From contig JAHLEZ010000029.1 in the NCBI GenBank assembly GCA_020726505.1, positions 124,001-188,000 on the forward strand: DNA of 64,000 nucleotides. Reading direction: 5' to 3'. Under the pieces are notes generated by a model. The model saw only the letters and a program-made list of their open reading frames with translations, did no database searches and was not told where the DNA came from. Numbering within the stretch: the first letter of the stretch is position 1; every line of letters begins with the position of its first letter. Source of the stretch: Leptodontidium sp. MPI-SDFR-AT-0119 (lineage: Eukaryota; Ascomycota; Leotiomycetes; Helotiales; Leptodontidiaceae). Positions 45,419 to 57,083 of this stretch are shown here, in pieces. The translations under genes were made by a program, and so were the position numbers.

Positions 45419-47365
45419 ATGTTGAACGACACCATCGGCGTTACTCCTGTGAGTGACATTGGCGTCGGGTACAACACCTTCTTGTCTAGCGCAAGGTCCA
45501 AAGTAGTCAACGTGCAGTATACGGACACTAGCCATTCATGTAAGCTTTTGACTATTCAGTTAAGCCGAGAGCAAAGCTAATAAAATTTGTTATTAGCGGG
45601 AAGCAATGTGTATGTTTGCACTTCCACAGAAGATGTATACCATGCCCTGGGCATCAAGTCAGAAATAGCAGTAGGGACCTCCTGGGGGTCTTTCCAGGCT
45701 AAAATGGACTTTGCGTCATCGCTTCAAACCCACAGCATGTCCATAACCATTCTTGTTCTTGCATTCAATTTTATCAGCGGTCTGACAGGTAATCACTAAA
45801 TTTCTGGGTTTCTCCAACTATAGTGCTAACGTAGGCAGCAACTTCTGTAAACTTCATTGACCCCAGCCCCGTCTCGGCTATCGATCTATTCAAGGTGGCA
45901 GGAGACTCGTATGTTTCCAATATTCAAACCGGCGGCCAATATATTGCTTCGTACAACTTTGTCGCCCAAGATCAAGAATCTTACCAGCAGCTCTCGACCT
46001 TGGTAGCTGCGAGTTTTGGAAGGGTCTCCACTTTCAACTCCCGCTTCGAGACCACCGTGACAGACATCCAGAGCAAGTCAAATGTCACGTACTCGTTTAA
46101 CCAAATGGGAATTGGATGGTCGACAACAACCTATCCCTCGCCTGATCAGTTTACTCAATTTGTCCTCGACTTTAACGGTGTCCCATTGGATGGCCCAGAA
46201 ATTCTTAGTTTTGCGACTGAGTCTTATAGCACGGTTAAAGGAGCTCCTGATTTCAAGCAGATTGACATCTACCGCGAGACATATGTCAATCCAATATTGT
46301 CCAATGATGGGATTTCAGATACTATGTTGGTATGTACCTTTCAATGCCTCTTGTCTGATAAGAATTATAAACGCAGCCTAACCTTTTTCTAGCGAGCAAA
46401 ATCGATTTTACCTGTGATCAGCGATGTTGCCACAATTTATGGATTCTATGACATGCAATATCTTGAGTATGTGTTATTCTATGTCGTATTTATCCTCGTT
46501 TGAAGTACTGACATTCAATAGTATTAATCTATCGACTTTACCTACATATCTCCAGAGTATGCTAGAGGATATTTCAAAATGGCTGTAAGGACTCTCTAGT
46601 TTCCTTTTATGGCTCTTGAGTAGGAGTTCCCTTTAAGTCTATCAGTTGTTATATGTGACAACAAACCGACCAATTGAAGGGTATTTATATAGAGTGATTA
46701 TAACAGACCGCTAAAGACTTCTTAGGCTGGCTGTTAGCAAAGACCCCACAAACCCGAAAATCCCTCCCCCAGTCATTCAAAAAGATCTTCTCCTGATACC
46801 GACACCTCGGTATGGGCTTACAATGGGTCAAAAAGCTGGTGGGGGAGGAGGAAGTTCCTTCCAAGATGTTACCGTCGATGATATCAAACGGGGCATCATT
46901 CCTACAAAGATCAGTTTTCAAGGACATGGCTATCTGGATAATATCCGGACTTGGTATACCTACCAGGACACCGGCAAGTCTTCGCTTGACAGAAAACATG
47001 GCGGAGATGGCGGGATTGCACCCTACGTCATCGACCTTGGAACCAAGGGAAATAAGATAACGTATCTTAGTGCAGTTTGGGATGACTACGTTGACAAGAT
47101 GACCACTGCAACAACACTCAATCCAGCTCATGTCACATATCCTACGAATGACAATGGTAGGAATCAAGTCGAATGGACTTTTCCCGAGAACTCAACCTTT
47201 GTAGGATGGAGTGGATCTTCAGGGTAAGTCTTGCTCAAAATGTATCCTTTAGAAAAAAATCTAACTGGCAACTATAGTGGATATGTTGATTCAATCCAAC
47301 CTCTCTTTGCGACATTCAGTCGCTGCAAATGGGACCCGCTTAAACCCAATATCCCGAAAAAATGA
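45419..47365 (+). CDS. MACPF/perforin-like protein with C-terminal jacalin-like lectin domain
   Basis: A multi-exon gene whose frame can be followed from about 45419 to a stop at 47363-47365 through short introns with canonical ends. The first part carries the MACPF signature region (GDSYVSNIQTGGQYIASYNF, 45901-45960), the motif shared by perforins, complement and fungal pleurotolysin-B-like proteins. A Gly-rich hinge (about 46826-46850) leads to a jacalin-like lectin domain, with HGGDGGIAPYVIDLG near 47000 and VDSIQPLFATF near the end. Such proteins can form membrane pores, with the lectin part giving glycan targeting. Whether this copy is active is unknown. The start is uncertain (45419 or the upstream ATG 45194, whose frame ends at 45397). 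No signal peptide is evident. Confidence 0.65.
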
Positions 47366-48776
47366 GTCGGGTTGAGGAAACAAAGTGTTGATTGAAGAGA
47401 TGAATGAGAGAAGGTAGTTGATTTTTTACAGGTCAATAGTTAAATTTCGTCAAACCATAGAGTTTAAACAGTCTTTACCTGTATGTAGGCTATGCATTCG
47501 TCAATTCTAGTGACTTATCCCTCGTACTGCCACCAGAAACACACTGAAGGTAGGCGCTGAAGGCCTTCTAATTTAAGCGAGGAACATCAAAATTCAGGCG
47601 GGATATACAAAAGTGGTGTTTTCAGGTATAATTTCTACGATTTGCTATGATACAATTGAAAGCAATTATTCCCTTCACAAAGTGCAACGTCGTATTGTTC
47701 ACAGCTGTATATAATAGCTTTCCTTTGCCTTGGGCGGTTGGTATTAAAGCTCCTAAGGGCTACTTTCTTTTGGGGATGATTAAAATACCTCCTACCTTTA
47801 CAAGCAACGCAATCTCGTCTCTTCTTGAACGCTGATATCTGTGTTAATGTATCGGGACCTCAAAAGCCTCTCCAGAGAGCCCTAAAATACGTTGTTTACG
47901 AGAGCCGGGTGTATTCTTCCTAAGATTAATTAATGCTTCCACGAGTTGCATGCGAAAGTCGTCTTGATTTCGTATATTTATTATCTTAATGTAATGATTA
48001 CTAGTACGCTAAGGCGATTGCAGTATAATTAAGATAGTTAGGGAAATGTTAAATAGTAATTAGTAATATTATTTGATAAAGTCTTTAATTACTATACTCG
48101 ATTCTTTTAGGAACTTACTTAGGCTCGCTTAAGGCCGAGGTCATCCCGAAGGACTGACGTCACACAACCTACAGTAAATAAACGAGGGATGGTAGTAGAA
48201 GATGAAGAAGGGGGGAAAGTGAAAAGAGGTACTATCGTGGCACTGTGTATCGAACTTTCTCTAGAAGACTGGATTGGGATGATGCGTGGCGAGCTGGATG
48301 AGAAGGGCAGCATTTGCAAACATGACCACGCTCCTTAAATACGACCTTGAATACAGCCGAAGTATTCCAAATAACCTAGAATCATTATCTCATGCCGCTT
48401 GTTACTTGTTAGACTCGTTCAAGTGGGGATTTCACTCTCTCCCATTCACGTGAGCGCCGATGACTTGCTCCGGACATGTAACCCAGTAATACGTCGCTCA
48501 GCGGTCCTTAGATACCATCCTATCAAAACCCGAAACATCGCCCTTTCAAGCCCACTGAATAACTTCGTGTTTATCACTCGCGGCAATCGACTCCTGCCGT
48601 TTTTGTTTACTTGGTCTCGCTTACACAATCACGTGCGGGGTCCGCCATGACCAATCACCTCGTCGCTCCGTGACACTGAGAAGAATCCACAATTGTACTT
48701 CCGCACCTGACACATCTGTTCAGACTACGGTACCTAAATACCTAAGTACACATCACAGCACACCCATAAATCCACT
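47366..48776. other. intergenic, AT-rich, with a dispersed repeat copy
   Basis: No gene is supported. 47940-48120 is strongly AT-rich and includes repeat copy 2. The right end should contain the promoter of the next gene. Confidence 0.45.
47991..48095. repeat. dispersed repeat, copy 2 (AT-richer)
   Basis: Pairs with 37977-38080. Most differences are C-to-T or G-to-A type, this copy usually holding the A/T base, but some go the other way, so both copies have mutated. Confidence 0.65.
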
Positions 48777-51736
48777 ATGTCGGGAGGCGGCGACATCGTG
48801 AAGAGCACCGGATGGCGTGGCCAGGGCAACTACAGTTCCGTGGCCGATGCCTTTCCCCAGTGAGTCTCGTAGAGTCCCGACCTGCATGCTGGTTCTTGAT
48901 GCTGATATCCTGGTTCAGGTTGACCAACCTTACTCTAGATCTTGGTTCCGGTCGCAACCCTCGGAAGGGCGGTCAGAACTACACTCACTGCTGCCTTCTC
49001 GCGGTCAACGCGTCTCTTGATATCCAGAACGGCTTCATTGTGGAAACCTTATCGTCGTTCATCCAATCTCTAATCGAAGATCTACTGGCTGCCACAGAAG
49101 CAAACCAGTTCCCCTGTACCGCTAAATGGGACGGAAACCCCGCGGGTGCACCTGTCGTACAGGTTCCTTATTCATGGCTAGAGGAACATGTCCTGGGTGA
49201 CAATTGTCAAGATCGAAGCCAGAGTCGCAATGGATTTCACCTTTTGTTGGCTTCCTCCTTCCCGCAGTCGTGTTTTGTAAGCCTACTCGTCTCATCATGG
49301 TCGATCGGCCCCTGTTCTCGATATTCCGATCCTTTTGGGGGTCCAGAGCTGACTATTTATAGGCCTCATGATCCCACGTCGACGGAAACTCGCCGTATGA
49401 AACAAGCTCTTCCTCCCAGACCTGTCACAGGTCATGTCATGGATTATTGTGCCTTTCGCCATGCTTGTAGCAGGTGTATACGTCACCATTGATACCATCA
49501 TGTGGCTGTCGATATGTTTCGCCTTCAGTAGTCTAAGTACGTTCTCTGAACTGGGAGTCGTCAAGTAAATCCAAATATTTGAAGACTCATTTGAAAGTCT
49601 ACTTATGTAACTCGCCAAAAGCTAATTCATTATCTAGTGCTTTTGAGCGGATTCTACGAAGCTTACCTCGACCTGTCATCATTGGCTTCATCCAAGAGAA
49701 GCTGCAGAACAGCCGGCTGACGATCGATATGAAAGCTCGACTTCTTTTCGTGATACTTTGCGGCAACCTCGACCTCGAACCAGATGCCAGGACATTGGAT
49801 GAAGAAATGTTAGATTCACTCAGCAATACGGATCAAAGCCGAGACGGGAAGTGGCCCAATTTCACCGGAAACCCAGGTAATGGGCCTCGGAACATAAGCT
49901 CGCCGTGGACACATGTCGAAAATCTTGTTCACGAGCTTCGTACTTAAAAGGATGGTAAGTGTGATGATCAAGGACTGTATTGGGACTCGCAATGGCTGAC
50001 ATTATTTTCTTCTAAAACAACTGCATTGCAAACTCCCAGACAATGGCCGATGCATGATGTGACTTGCACAGTTCCGAAGTGCACCGATTTCAAACGTATT
50101 GAAAGACCAATTTGCCGGACCCAGGAAATCCAGAGGGAAATAGGTAGAGCCAAAACTCGGGTACTGATGCTGTCAAATTCCTAATGTAGGACATCAGCTA
50201 ATTTTTGATAGCTGCGGACAATGTTAGCTTGCCAGGTATGGTCTCAAGTTCCTGGATTCTCAAGACTACTCCCAACTATCCTTGATACACCGCATAAATT
50301 CAAGAGTTTTGGGGGAAACGCTAAGCTGATCATTCTCGGTAGTATTCCTTTGGCGCAACCGTTGGTGCCTCGGTGGTGTTCTTTCTAGGAACGTTCGTGT
50401 TCACCATAGTAGCAACACTTTCAAATGTGAGTTTCTAAGTGATCTGGCACAAACCCAGGATTGAATTGGGGGGGGGGGGGGATGAGAGACTAACTTTCAA
50501 TGAGCTCGGCGACAATGACACAAGTCTGGCGTTGGCGTTTGGAATGTGGTACATGATTATACCCCACATATCTATTGTCTCCGGTCTCCTCTTAGCTGGT
50601 AACAACCCAAATACTCTTGAAGGCGTTGTTGCCCACGAATTCGGTGACACAGATCCTCGATTTCCAGACCAGAGGCACTTAGGCACTTTGGCACAAAGAT
50701 CTTCGAACTTGCTTACGACAGTCGGTATAGACCTCAATGGCTCTGGTTTCGGGGACGAAGTAAACGGCATTGGATTGAGAAGGTAAAGTTCTGGTCACAT
50801 AACTTGCTTGTGTGTGAAGACTCATAATTTTAGGTCTGGAAGACATACGAATTCAGGCACCAAGCTGGCCAAAGGGGACCATTGATACCCGACGAGGACA
50901 TGACGGCTCTGAGGCGAGCAACTACGCTCATTACTAGGAGCTGGGGAGTTATTATCGGAATGACGCTACTTCTTATGGGTATGATATTGAGTGGTGGCTT
51001 TATCTCAGGAACGGTGGGTTGGCTGATCATTTTCCTAGGTGTCCCATTTGTGCTCGCCTTTGTCACAGCATTCTACACGCCCCAAGTCGGAATAAGTTGT
51101 CGGACTTTGACCTTCACAATTTACACAATCACTCAATTTTGTCAGATTGTACTCTGGCTCTGGGCATACGCTGGTGCACCTGAAGAAGGAACTTGTCCCC
51201 CGTTTTTGCGCAAAGGAGGGATTTTGTCCCGAAGCGGCTTCTACACACCCACCGATGTCTCGTCCCTGCGATCACGCCACACTATATTCACCCTCAGATC
51301 GCTATGGTCAATCATTTGGTATGCTAAACTTGATGGTTTTGAAACAGTCTAGACGTAAATTTGTTAATCTTGACATAGGTTCAGTTTAGCCACGATATTT
51401 GGCCTCGGTGGCGTCTTCACGGCAATCGGAGGCACCGCCATGCAGCTGATGGGCGTGTATCGAAGTGCCAAATGCGACTTGAATGCTGGGTGGTGGGCAA
51501 GACCTCACAATGGTGTTCCGGTAGTTATAAGCACAAACTTTGCTCTTGCAATTGAAGATGCGAATAGGTATTGGCTGGCCTGTGGAATTACGGCAACATT
51601 GTTTTTGGCCGTCGTTTGTTTTTGCGGCTGGTGGTATCAGCGCAGATTGAGAGAATTGTTCAGGGAGTTGGTCAGTAGCCTGGGTTATATTAGCAAGGAG
51701 CGAGAAGAGGTTAGAGCTGCGGCGGCAAGGGATTGA
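48777..51736 (+). CDS. uncharacterised multi-pass membrane protein of filamentous fungi
   Basis: ATG 48777 opens exon 1 (to 48859). Exon 2 begins at 48919 in phase (LTNLTLDLGSGRNPRKGGQN). Later parts contain several hydrophobic helices: about 49440-49520 (IVPFAMLVAGVYVTIDTIMW), 50340-50425 (GASVVFFLGTFVFTIVATL), 50540-50600 (YMIIPHISIVSGLLLAGNNP), 50940-51070, 51110-51170 and 51390-51450. The last exon (from about 51379) encodes LATIFGLGGVFTAIGGTAM and a final helix before the cytoplasmic-type tail WWYQRRLRELFRELV, stopping at 51736. The middle exons (49200-50160) are not fully resolved and one frame change there needs checking. No known domain; function unknown. Confidence 0.65.
50468..50481. 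repeat. poly-G run (14) in an intron
   Basis: Fourteen G residues lie within a likely intron of the membrane-protein gene (GTGAGT donor about 50427, CTAAC branch and AG just before 50502), so length changes there should be harmless. Confidence 0.85.
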
Positions 51737-52435
51737 TCTTACACTGTCCTTGAGCAGATTCGGGCCACGGGTTGATAGCTGGGAAATTGAACTCCCTTAA
51801 GGACTTGCTTACGGAATGCAATATAATTTTGACAATCAATGCGCATGCCTCGATAATTACCACAGAACTAATATAGGGTCTGGTAGGATGTTGGCCCTTG
51901 ATTTTTGACCAAAAAATGCGAACACCTGTCGATTCCCATTCGAGACATCAATCTCGCTTAATTGTTGATTTCAGCGACAACGACAACACAGTCTGGCTAC
52001 CTACGAAAAGTGCCGCAAGGAAATATGTTGTGCTCTATTGAATTTCTACAATCGTCTTCAGACTTTCCTTATCCACCACTGGAGATGCTACAGGTTTCTT
52101 GATCAATATTGAGGACCTTCCTTCTACTTTACGACGGCCCAGTGTCAGCTCCTCACTCCAACTTCAAATTTTCCCATTTGGGAAAAAAAGGAGCACTTTC
52201 TGCCACAGCTGACCGATACACTAGCACGGACCCACACCTGAGGATCCTGAAATCGTAGGTAGGTAGTCTTGCAAGGTTTCCCAATTCTTCTGAACTCCAA
52301 CCTCAACTTCCACCCAACTGACAACATCACCAGCGGCCGTCGGGGGTGGCAGATCAGGTCACCTTTTCGCACTTTTACCTCCTCTCTCATGTTCCTTCAT
52401 TGTCACTAATACCTAGCTTTCCAAGGCCTCCAAAT
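51737..52435. other. intergenic
   Basis: No gene is supported; it should include the promoter of the orphan gene that follows. Confidence 0.4.
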
Positions 52436-53947
52436 ATGACAATGTCGTTCCAATCCGTCCTGCCACAACTGTTTGCCGATTGAGATTGACGGTGTTATCA
52501 CGGCGGATGCTCTCCGACAACGTGTTGAAGATGAGCAAGATCGTGTAGAGCAAGAACAGAAGGGCCACGACGATGACATGCATCAGTATGTCGTAGAGAA
52601 AAGCATTTGGCGTGGTCTTTGTGAGTACGGTCTCACAGGTTATCTATCTTCCACTGACATTTGGCAGACTTGAACCAGTACGGCAACACAAAGCCCCGTT
52701 TCCTTGTTAGAACCCCACAGATCTGTACAGACAATGTGCAACAATCTCAACCTATGAATTTGGAAGCAAAATCCCTTGTTGCAGAAGCGTCTGTCGTCAC
52801 GACGATCACCGATACCCTGGCAACCGCGATAATTCACACACCAATGCTATCCTCCAAGGACGAAGTGGCTTCCGTCAAGCCACAGCCACCGGACGAGCGT
52901 ACGAATCCTCGATCCGCTAATTTGAATTCTACTCCAAAGACTTCGAGTCCAGGACCTCAGACGTCTTCCGAAAGTACAGCAATCACAGTCCATGTCAAAC
53001 CACTAGGAGGAGCTTGGCTGTGCTGTGGGCCGGCCCTCAAAGTGTTCTGCAGCCTGCAGCCAGCAAATGTTTCCTTGAAACTGGCTGCTCCGCCAACAAA
53101 GACAAAGGTGGCGAAGCTTAGTGTGAAGGAGTCCAATCTGTCTTCAACCCGCAATGATCGCAATGGAGCTGCTGCCCTCCAAAATCCTGTCGGCAAGTCC
53201 AGAAACACCAACACAAGTGCATATGGTGTTGAAGTGCAAGATGAAACAAACAAGGCTGGATTGCTCGATACAGGTCTCAGTGACCCAAATGCTGTCCAGA
53301 CACCAAGACAGAGTCTAGAAAAGCAGCTCGAAGAGTCAGGGCGCAATGCAATAGTTCCCAACAATTACTGGCCTCGACGTTGGGATTTGGATCGCGGGCG
53401 TCCTTCGGGCGCGATAATCTCAAACGGCAGTGGCACATTCCCCTCGATCGTTGGCCCCGGTAGCACTCATCTTCAATACACAAATGAACGTATAGGCTTC
53501 AATATAAAAGAAAACAGGGGTACCATTCGGGTTCTGTACTTGCGTAATCCACTTGGGCTTTCGGAGGATAAGAAATCCGAGCGGAAGCCGATGTTATGGA
53601 TTGATTTCGTGGAAGGCCAGTCTCTCGACAACATAGTCAACCGGGCACTATTCAAGTAGGTTCAAAAATTCATCGATCACTACGCCAACCGGACTGGGGG
53701 CTTGGGTCAGATTCATCTTGAACTGGACAAATGGGCTACTCTCAACAATCTCCCATCATCAACTCACCACATCCTTTCACGACAATTTCTCAATCGCATC
53801 TACCGCCCAGATCGTGACCCTCCGCCTAGTCGCCAACATGACTACTTTTCCAATAATATTCCTGCCAGCTATTCCTCGGATAGTTCCTACACATCCGTTC
53901 ACAGTGTTGCGTATGAAAAACGCTCTCTAGGCCCAGCAAAAAAATAG
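52436..53947 (+). CDS. orphan protein gene with unclear start and one in-frame TAG
   Basis: A clear coding part reads ITADALRQRVEDEQDRVEQE, then an intron (about 52622-52669) and a long exon from 52670 (LNQYGNTKPRFLVRTPQ to MLWIDFVEGQSLDNIVNRAL). The frame meets TAG at 53657-53659 and then continues without another stop for 96 codons (KFIDHYANRTGGLGQIHLEL). Alternatively a 55-nt intron (53655-53709, GTAGGT...CAG) would skip the TAG into a different frame. No ATG is in phase with the first part (the ATGs at 52436 and 52442 are out of frame), so a 5' exon is missing or the gene is damaged. The middle is Ser/Thr/Pro-rich and looks disordered. No family recognised. Confidence 0.45.
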
Positions 53948-55141
53948 CAGCACCACAGGCTACCAAAACGAAGCATTACCAACCCGTCGCGATCAAGGCA
54001 GCCACTCCCATCACAAGCAAATACAAGTAAAGAGAAAGAGGGCTGTAAGTACTCGACGGTGTTTCCCCAAACTCCTCATGTTAAATCTTCCAGGAATTGC
54101 CAGATCGTGGTCTTACCCCTAAGCGATACTTTACCTCTCATTCACGTCGTTGAGTTGAGTTGCGAGGAGAAGGTTGCGAGTGATATAAGGAAGATTTCAT
54201 TGTCGCAAGGAAGATTAATTCGGAATTTCTCTCTAACGGAATTGTAGAAACCGCGGGGAAGCACGGGCAGAACATGGATGCAGCAATCATGAAACTCATG
54301 TATTTTAGCAAGCACTCGTTGTTTCCTTCGCGCCTAGGCTTCAGAGGATATTTGAGTTTCAAGCTTACCAGAATTACACAGCGCACTTACCTTGAAAGAG
54401 AACTATTAAAGGCCTTCTAACGCTCAGCCTCGCAGAATGTATTCTAAACATCAAATAATGCAAAATCGATTCGCAAGGTCTCCTTGTACCACTTACTTTC
54501 CACGTAACAACATTCTCCCCAACCTTTGGCGGCTAGTCAGGCCGAGAAAACAAGCGGGATAAGAGTAGAATAGCAAGCAAATCCCTCCCAATTTCTCCTT
54601 ATCCAAGGCTGATGCATCTTCTGCACTAGTACCCTCGTCTGCCGCTTCACAAGTAAACATGACCATTTTCTCCACTTTCTCTTCATAGTCACAATGTGGT
54701 GCAGTGTCACTCTACATTGGAACGGTACTGTCTCTGAAATTTGAATTTTTAAAAGCCCGTATCTTTGTGCATGCAAGAGTGTTGTCGACGTAACTTTTAT
54801 ATCAGTTGGGTTTTCTACCATCAGCATCAGCACGAATCTTGAGCCAGATGACCCAACTCATCTATGGGATACGAACCAAAATTGAAATCAGCTAACTATC
54901 CTCTTTTTCTTTGTATCATTGTAAGGTTTGAAAGCATTTTCTTTGCTTGCTTGCTTGTGAAGTGAAGTGATCTCCTCATGCAGTGGAAGGGTGAGGTTAC
55001 ATATACGTGATTGGCTTGTCGAGACCTCCATTCCATTCTGTAACCATAACTTCAACACAACAAATTTACAACCCCCGACTTTCCCTTTCATATTTTCTCC
55101 CAAACAACCGTTTCACAGTCTAAATATCCCCATCTCTCACC
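53948..55141. other. intergenic
   Basis: A few short frames on both strands (for example 54493-54833 minus) lack motifs and splice support. I see nothing firm. Confidence 0.4.
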
Positions 55142-55740
55142 ATGTTGCCCATAGGCCTTATCAAACCCTGGAAACCCCTCCCTCAAAACCCCTAGGCATT
55201 CACAAACGCCAATATCATCGGCCCCGTAACAGGCACCACGATCCCAAATCAAACAGTCAAGATCTCCCACGGGATAACCAAATCCATCCAGCCCACAGTC
55301 ATCAAAAGCGACTACATCTCCACCTCCCCACTAGACGAGAAAACCATCGACCTGCACGGCAAATACTTCCATCCAGGCCTCATAGACACACACACATGCA
55401 CCTCTCCGCCGTCCCTAGCGAAAGAGACCTCTCCAACACCATCTCCCTCCCCTGCAAGCTCTACATCGCAACCCAGACCCAGATCCTCCATCGACGATTC
55501 ACCACCATCCGAGACTGCGGCGGCGCCTCTCTTCCCCTGAAAGAAACTATCTAAGAAAAGCCTCATCCCCGGGCTGAGATTATTCATAGCGGGCCAAGAA
55601 CTCTCGCAAACAGGTGGATATGGAGAACATCGAGATGCTCATTCTCATTCTCATTTTAACTTTAACTCCTCTTTGCTGTAACGCTGGCGCTGGTTCTGGG
55701 CCCTTTGATTGCTGCGCAGACGGACGGGGGGGGAGTTTAG
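55142..55740 (+). pseudogene. broken amidohydrolase (imidazolonepropionase/prolidase-like), N-terminal part
   Basis: Pieces across frames read IIGPVTGTTIPNQTVKISHG, IDLHGKYFHPGLIDTH (amidohydrolase metal site), MHLSAVPSERDLSNTISLPC, RRFTTIRDCGGASLPLKE, then a GLRLFIAGQELSQTGGYGEH stretch. The order is that of fungal metal-dependent amidohydrolases of the D-H-x-H type. A TAG at 55193-55195, a frame change just after DTHTH and two more changes before 55700 break the gene. The C-terminal two thirds are absent. It is a dead fragment. Confidence 0.65.
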
Positions 55741-57083
55741 AGTTGAGTTTTAGCCTCCGAGGTAGGCGAAGGTTTTTGAGCCCGAAGGAGATCTTGAGAA
55801 GTGCAACTGTTAATCCGGCGAGGGTGTTTAGGATGAGTCGACGTCTCAAGAAGGCCGAGGAGGGGTCTGTAGCGGACCTATCGGGTTTTGAAATTTCGAA
55901 TTAGGATCACTTTGGAGGATATTGATGTTATTGGATCGGATGGAGGAGTGGTTTGTTTGTTTCTTCGCTGTTGTCAAGGATGGCAGGGGCCTTTTCCGTC
56001 GTAGGTTGTGGAAAGTATCGCAGGATGTTGTGGTTGAGGAGAAGATGTTGGAATGAATGCTTGGATGGAGAAAGCCAATTGGGTTTTGGGTTTTTGAAAC
56101 ATAGGAAGTGAAGTTAATAGGGATTTGTACTTGGGCATTGTTGACTTGACAGATACCCGAGATGATCCGCTATTTAATAATTCGTACCTGTGATTAGAAA
56201 TGACTCGCCACAGAAGCCAGAAGCCAGAAGTCAAGTCAAGTAAGGCCAAGTCCTTCCCTACTTCGTTCTCGGGCAGAAAGAAGCTCTCGAGGAGATGCAA
56301 TGAGCAGTGTCTTCAGATCGCTCGCTCCATGGTAACGCAAGCACTCTCTCTCGCTTGGACAACTTCATCAAAAACGAAACGAAACAACAACCCGTTAATC
56401 TTCTCCCTCCCTCTCCATCGCCACTTTTTAAATCCGAACAGGCAAGGAGGGGAAAGGAATCAACACACCACACCACAACATAACCCAAGCCCTCCCCTTT
56501 CTCTTTCCGCAAACCTAAATCTCACTCAGCATCTCTCAACGCCATAGCAATACATTTACAGAATCACACATGGAAATCATATACTACCTGCAAGACCTCG
56601 CTTGATTGTAATCTTACAGCCAAACTAGACTTATTGATAAATAAATAAATAAATAGATATAGAGATGTGATAAAACTTGTGAATTATGAGGTGTATACAT
56701 GTACGTATGTACAAACAGGAATATATACATATACATTACTATGTAAAACTCGACCATCTAACGACAGATAGATCGATAGAACCCAGATCCATAGATCGGT
56801 GGTGGGACAAACTATATACTCTCTCCCCTTCGCTTCCCACCTTCTCTTTCTTCTATAATTTCTTCATCCATTCATACATTGATCCTCAAATAGCCACAAT
56901 ACACCCAGTCGGGCGTCTATCTCGCTCCATTTCTTTGTCCCCGTCTTCATGTGGGGGAATTGGAAGGTAGCATTCCACTAGGGATATACCGTGCCACCCA
57001 TCTGGAAGTATTCCAACTCATTGATTTGCTCGCTCAATTACACACATTGATGGCTGTCGAACAATGCTGGCTCACATTCATAT
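55741..57083. other. intergenic, AT-rich with simple repeats
   Basis: An AAAT microsatellite (about 56636-56656) and ACATGTACGTATGT-like alternations near 56697-56740 are seen; no gene is supported. This is the right edge of the accessory stretch. Confidence 0.5.
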
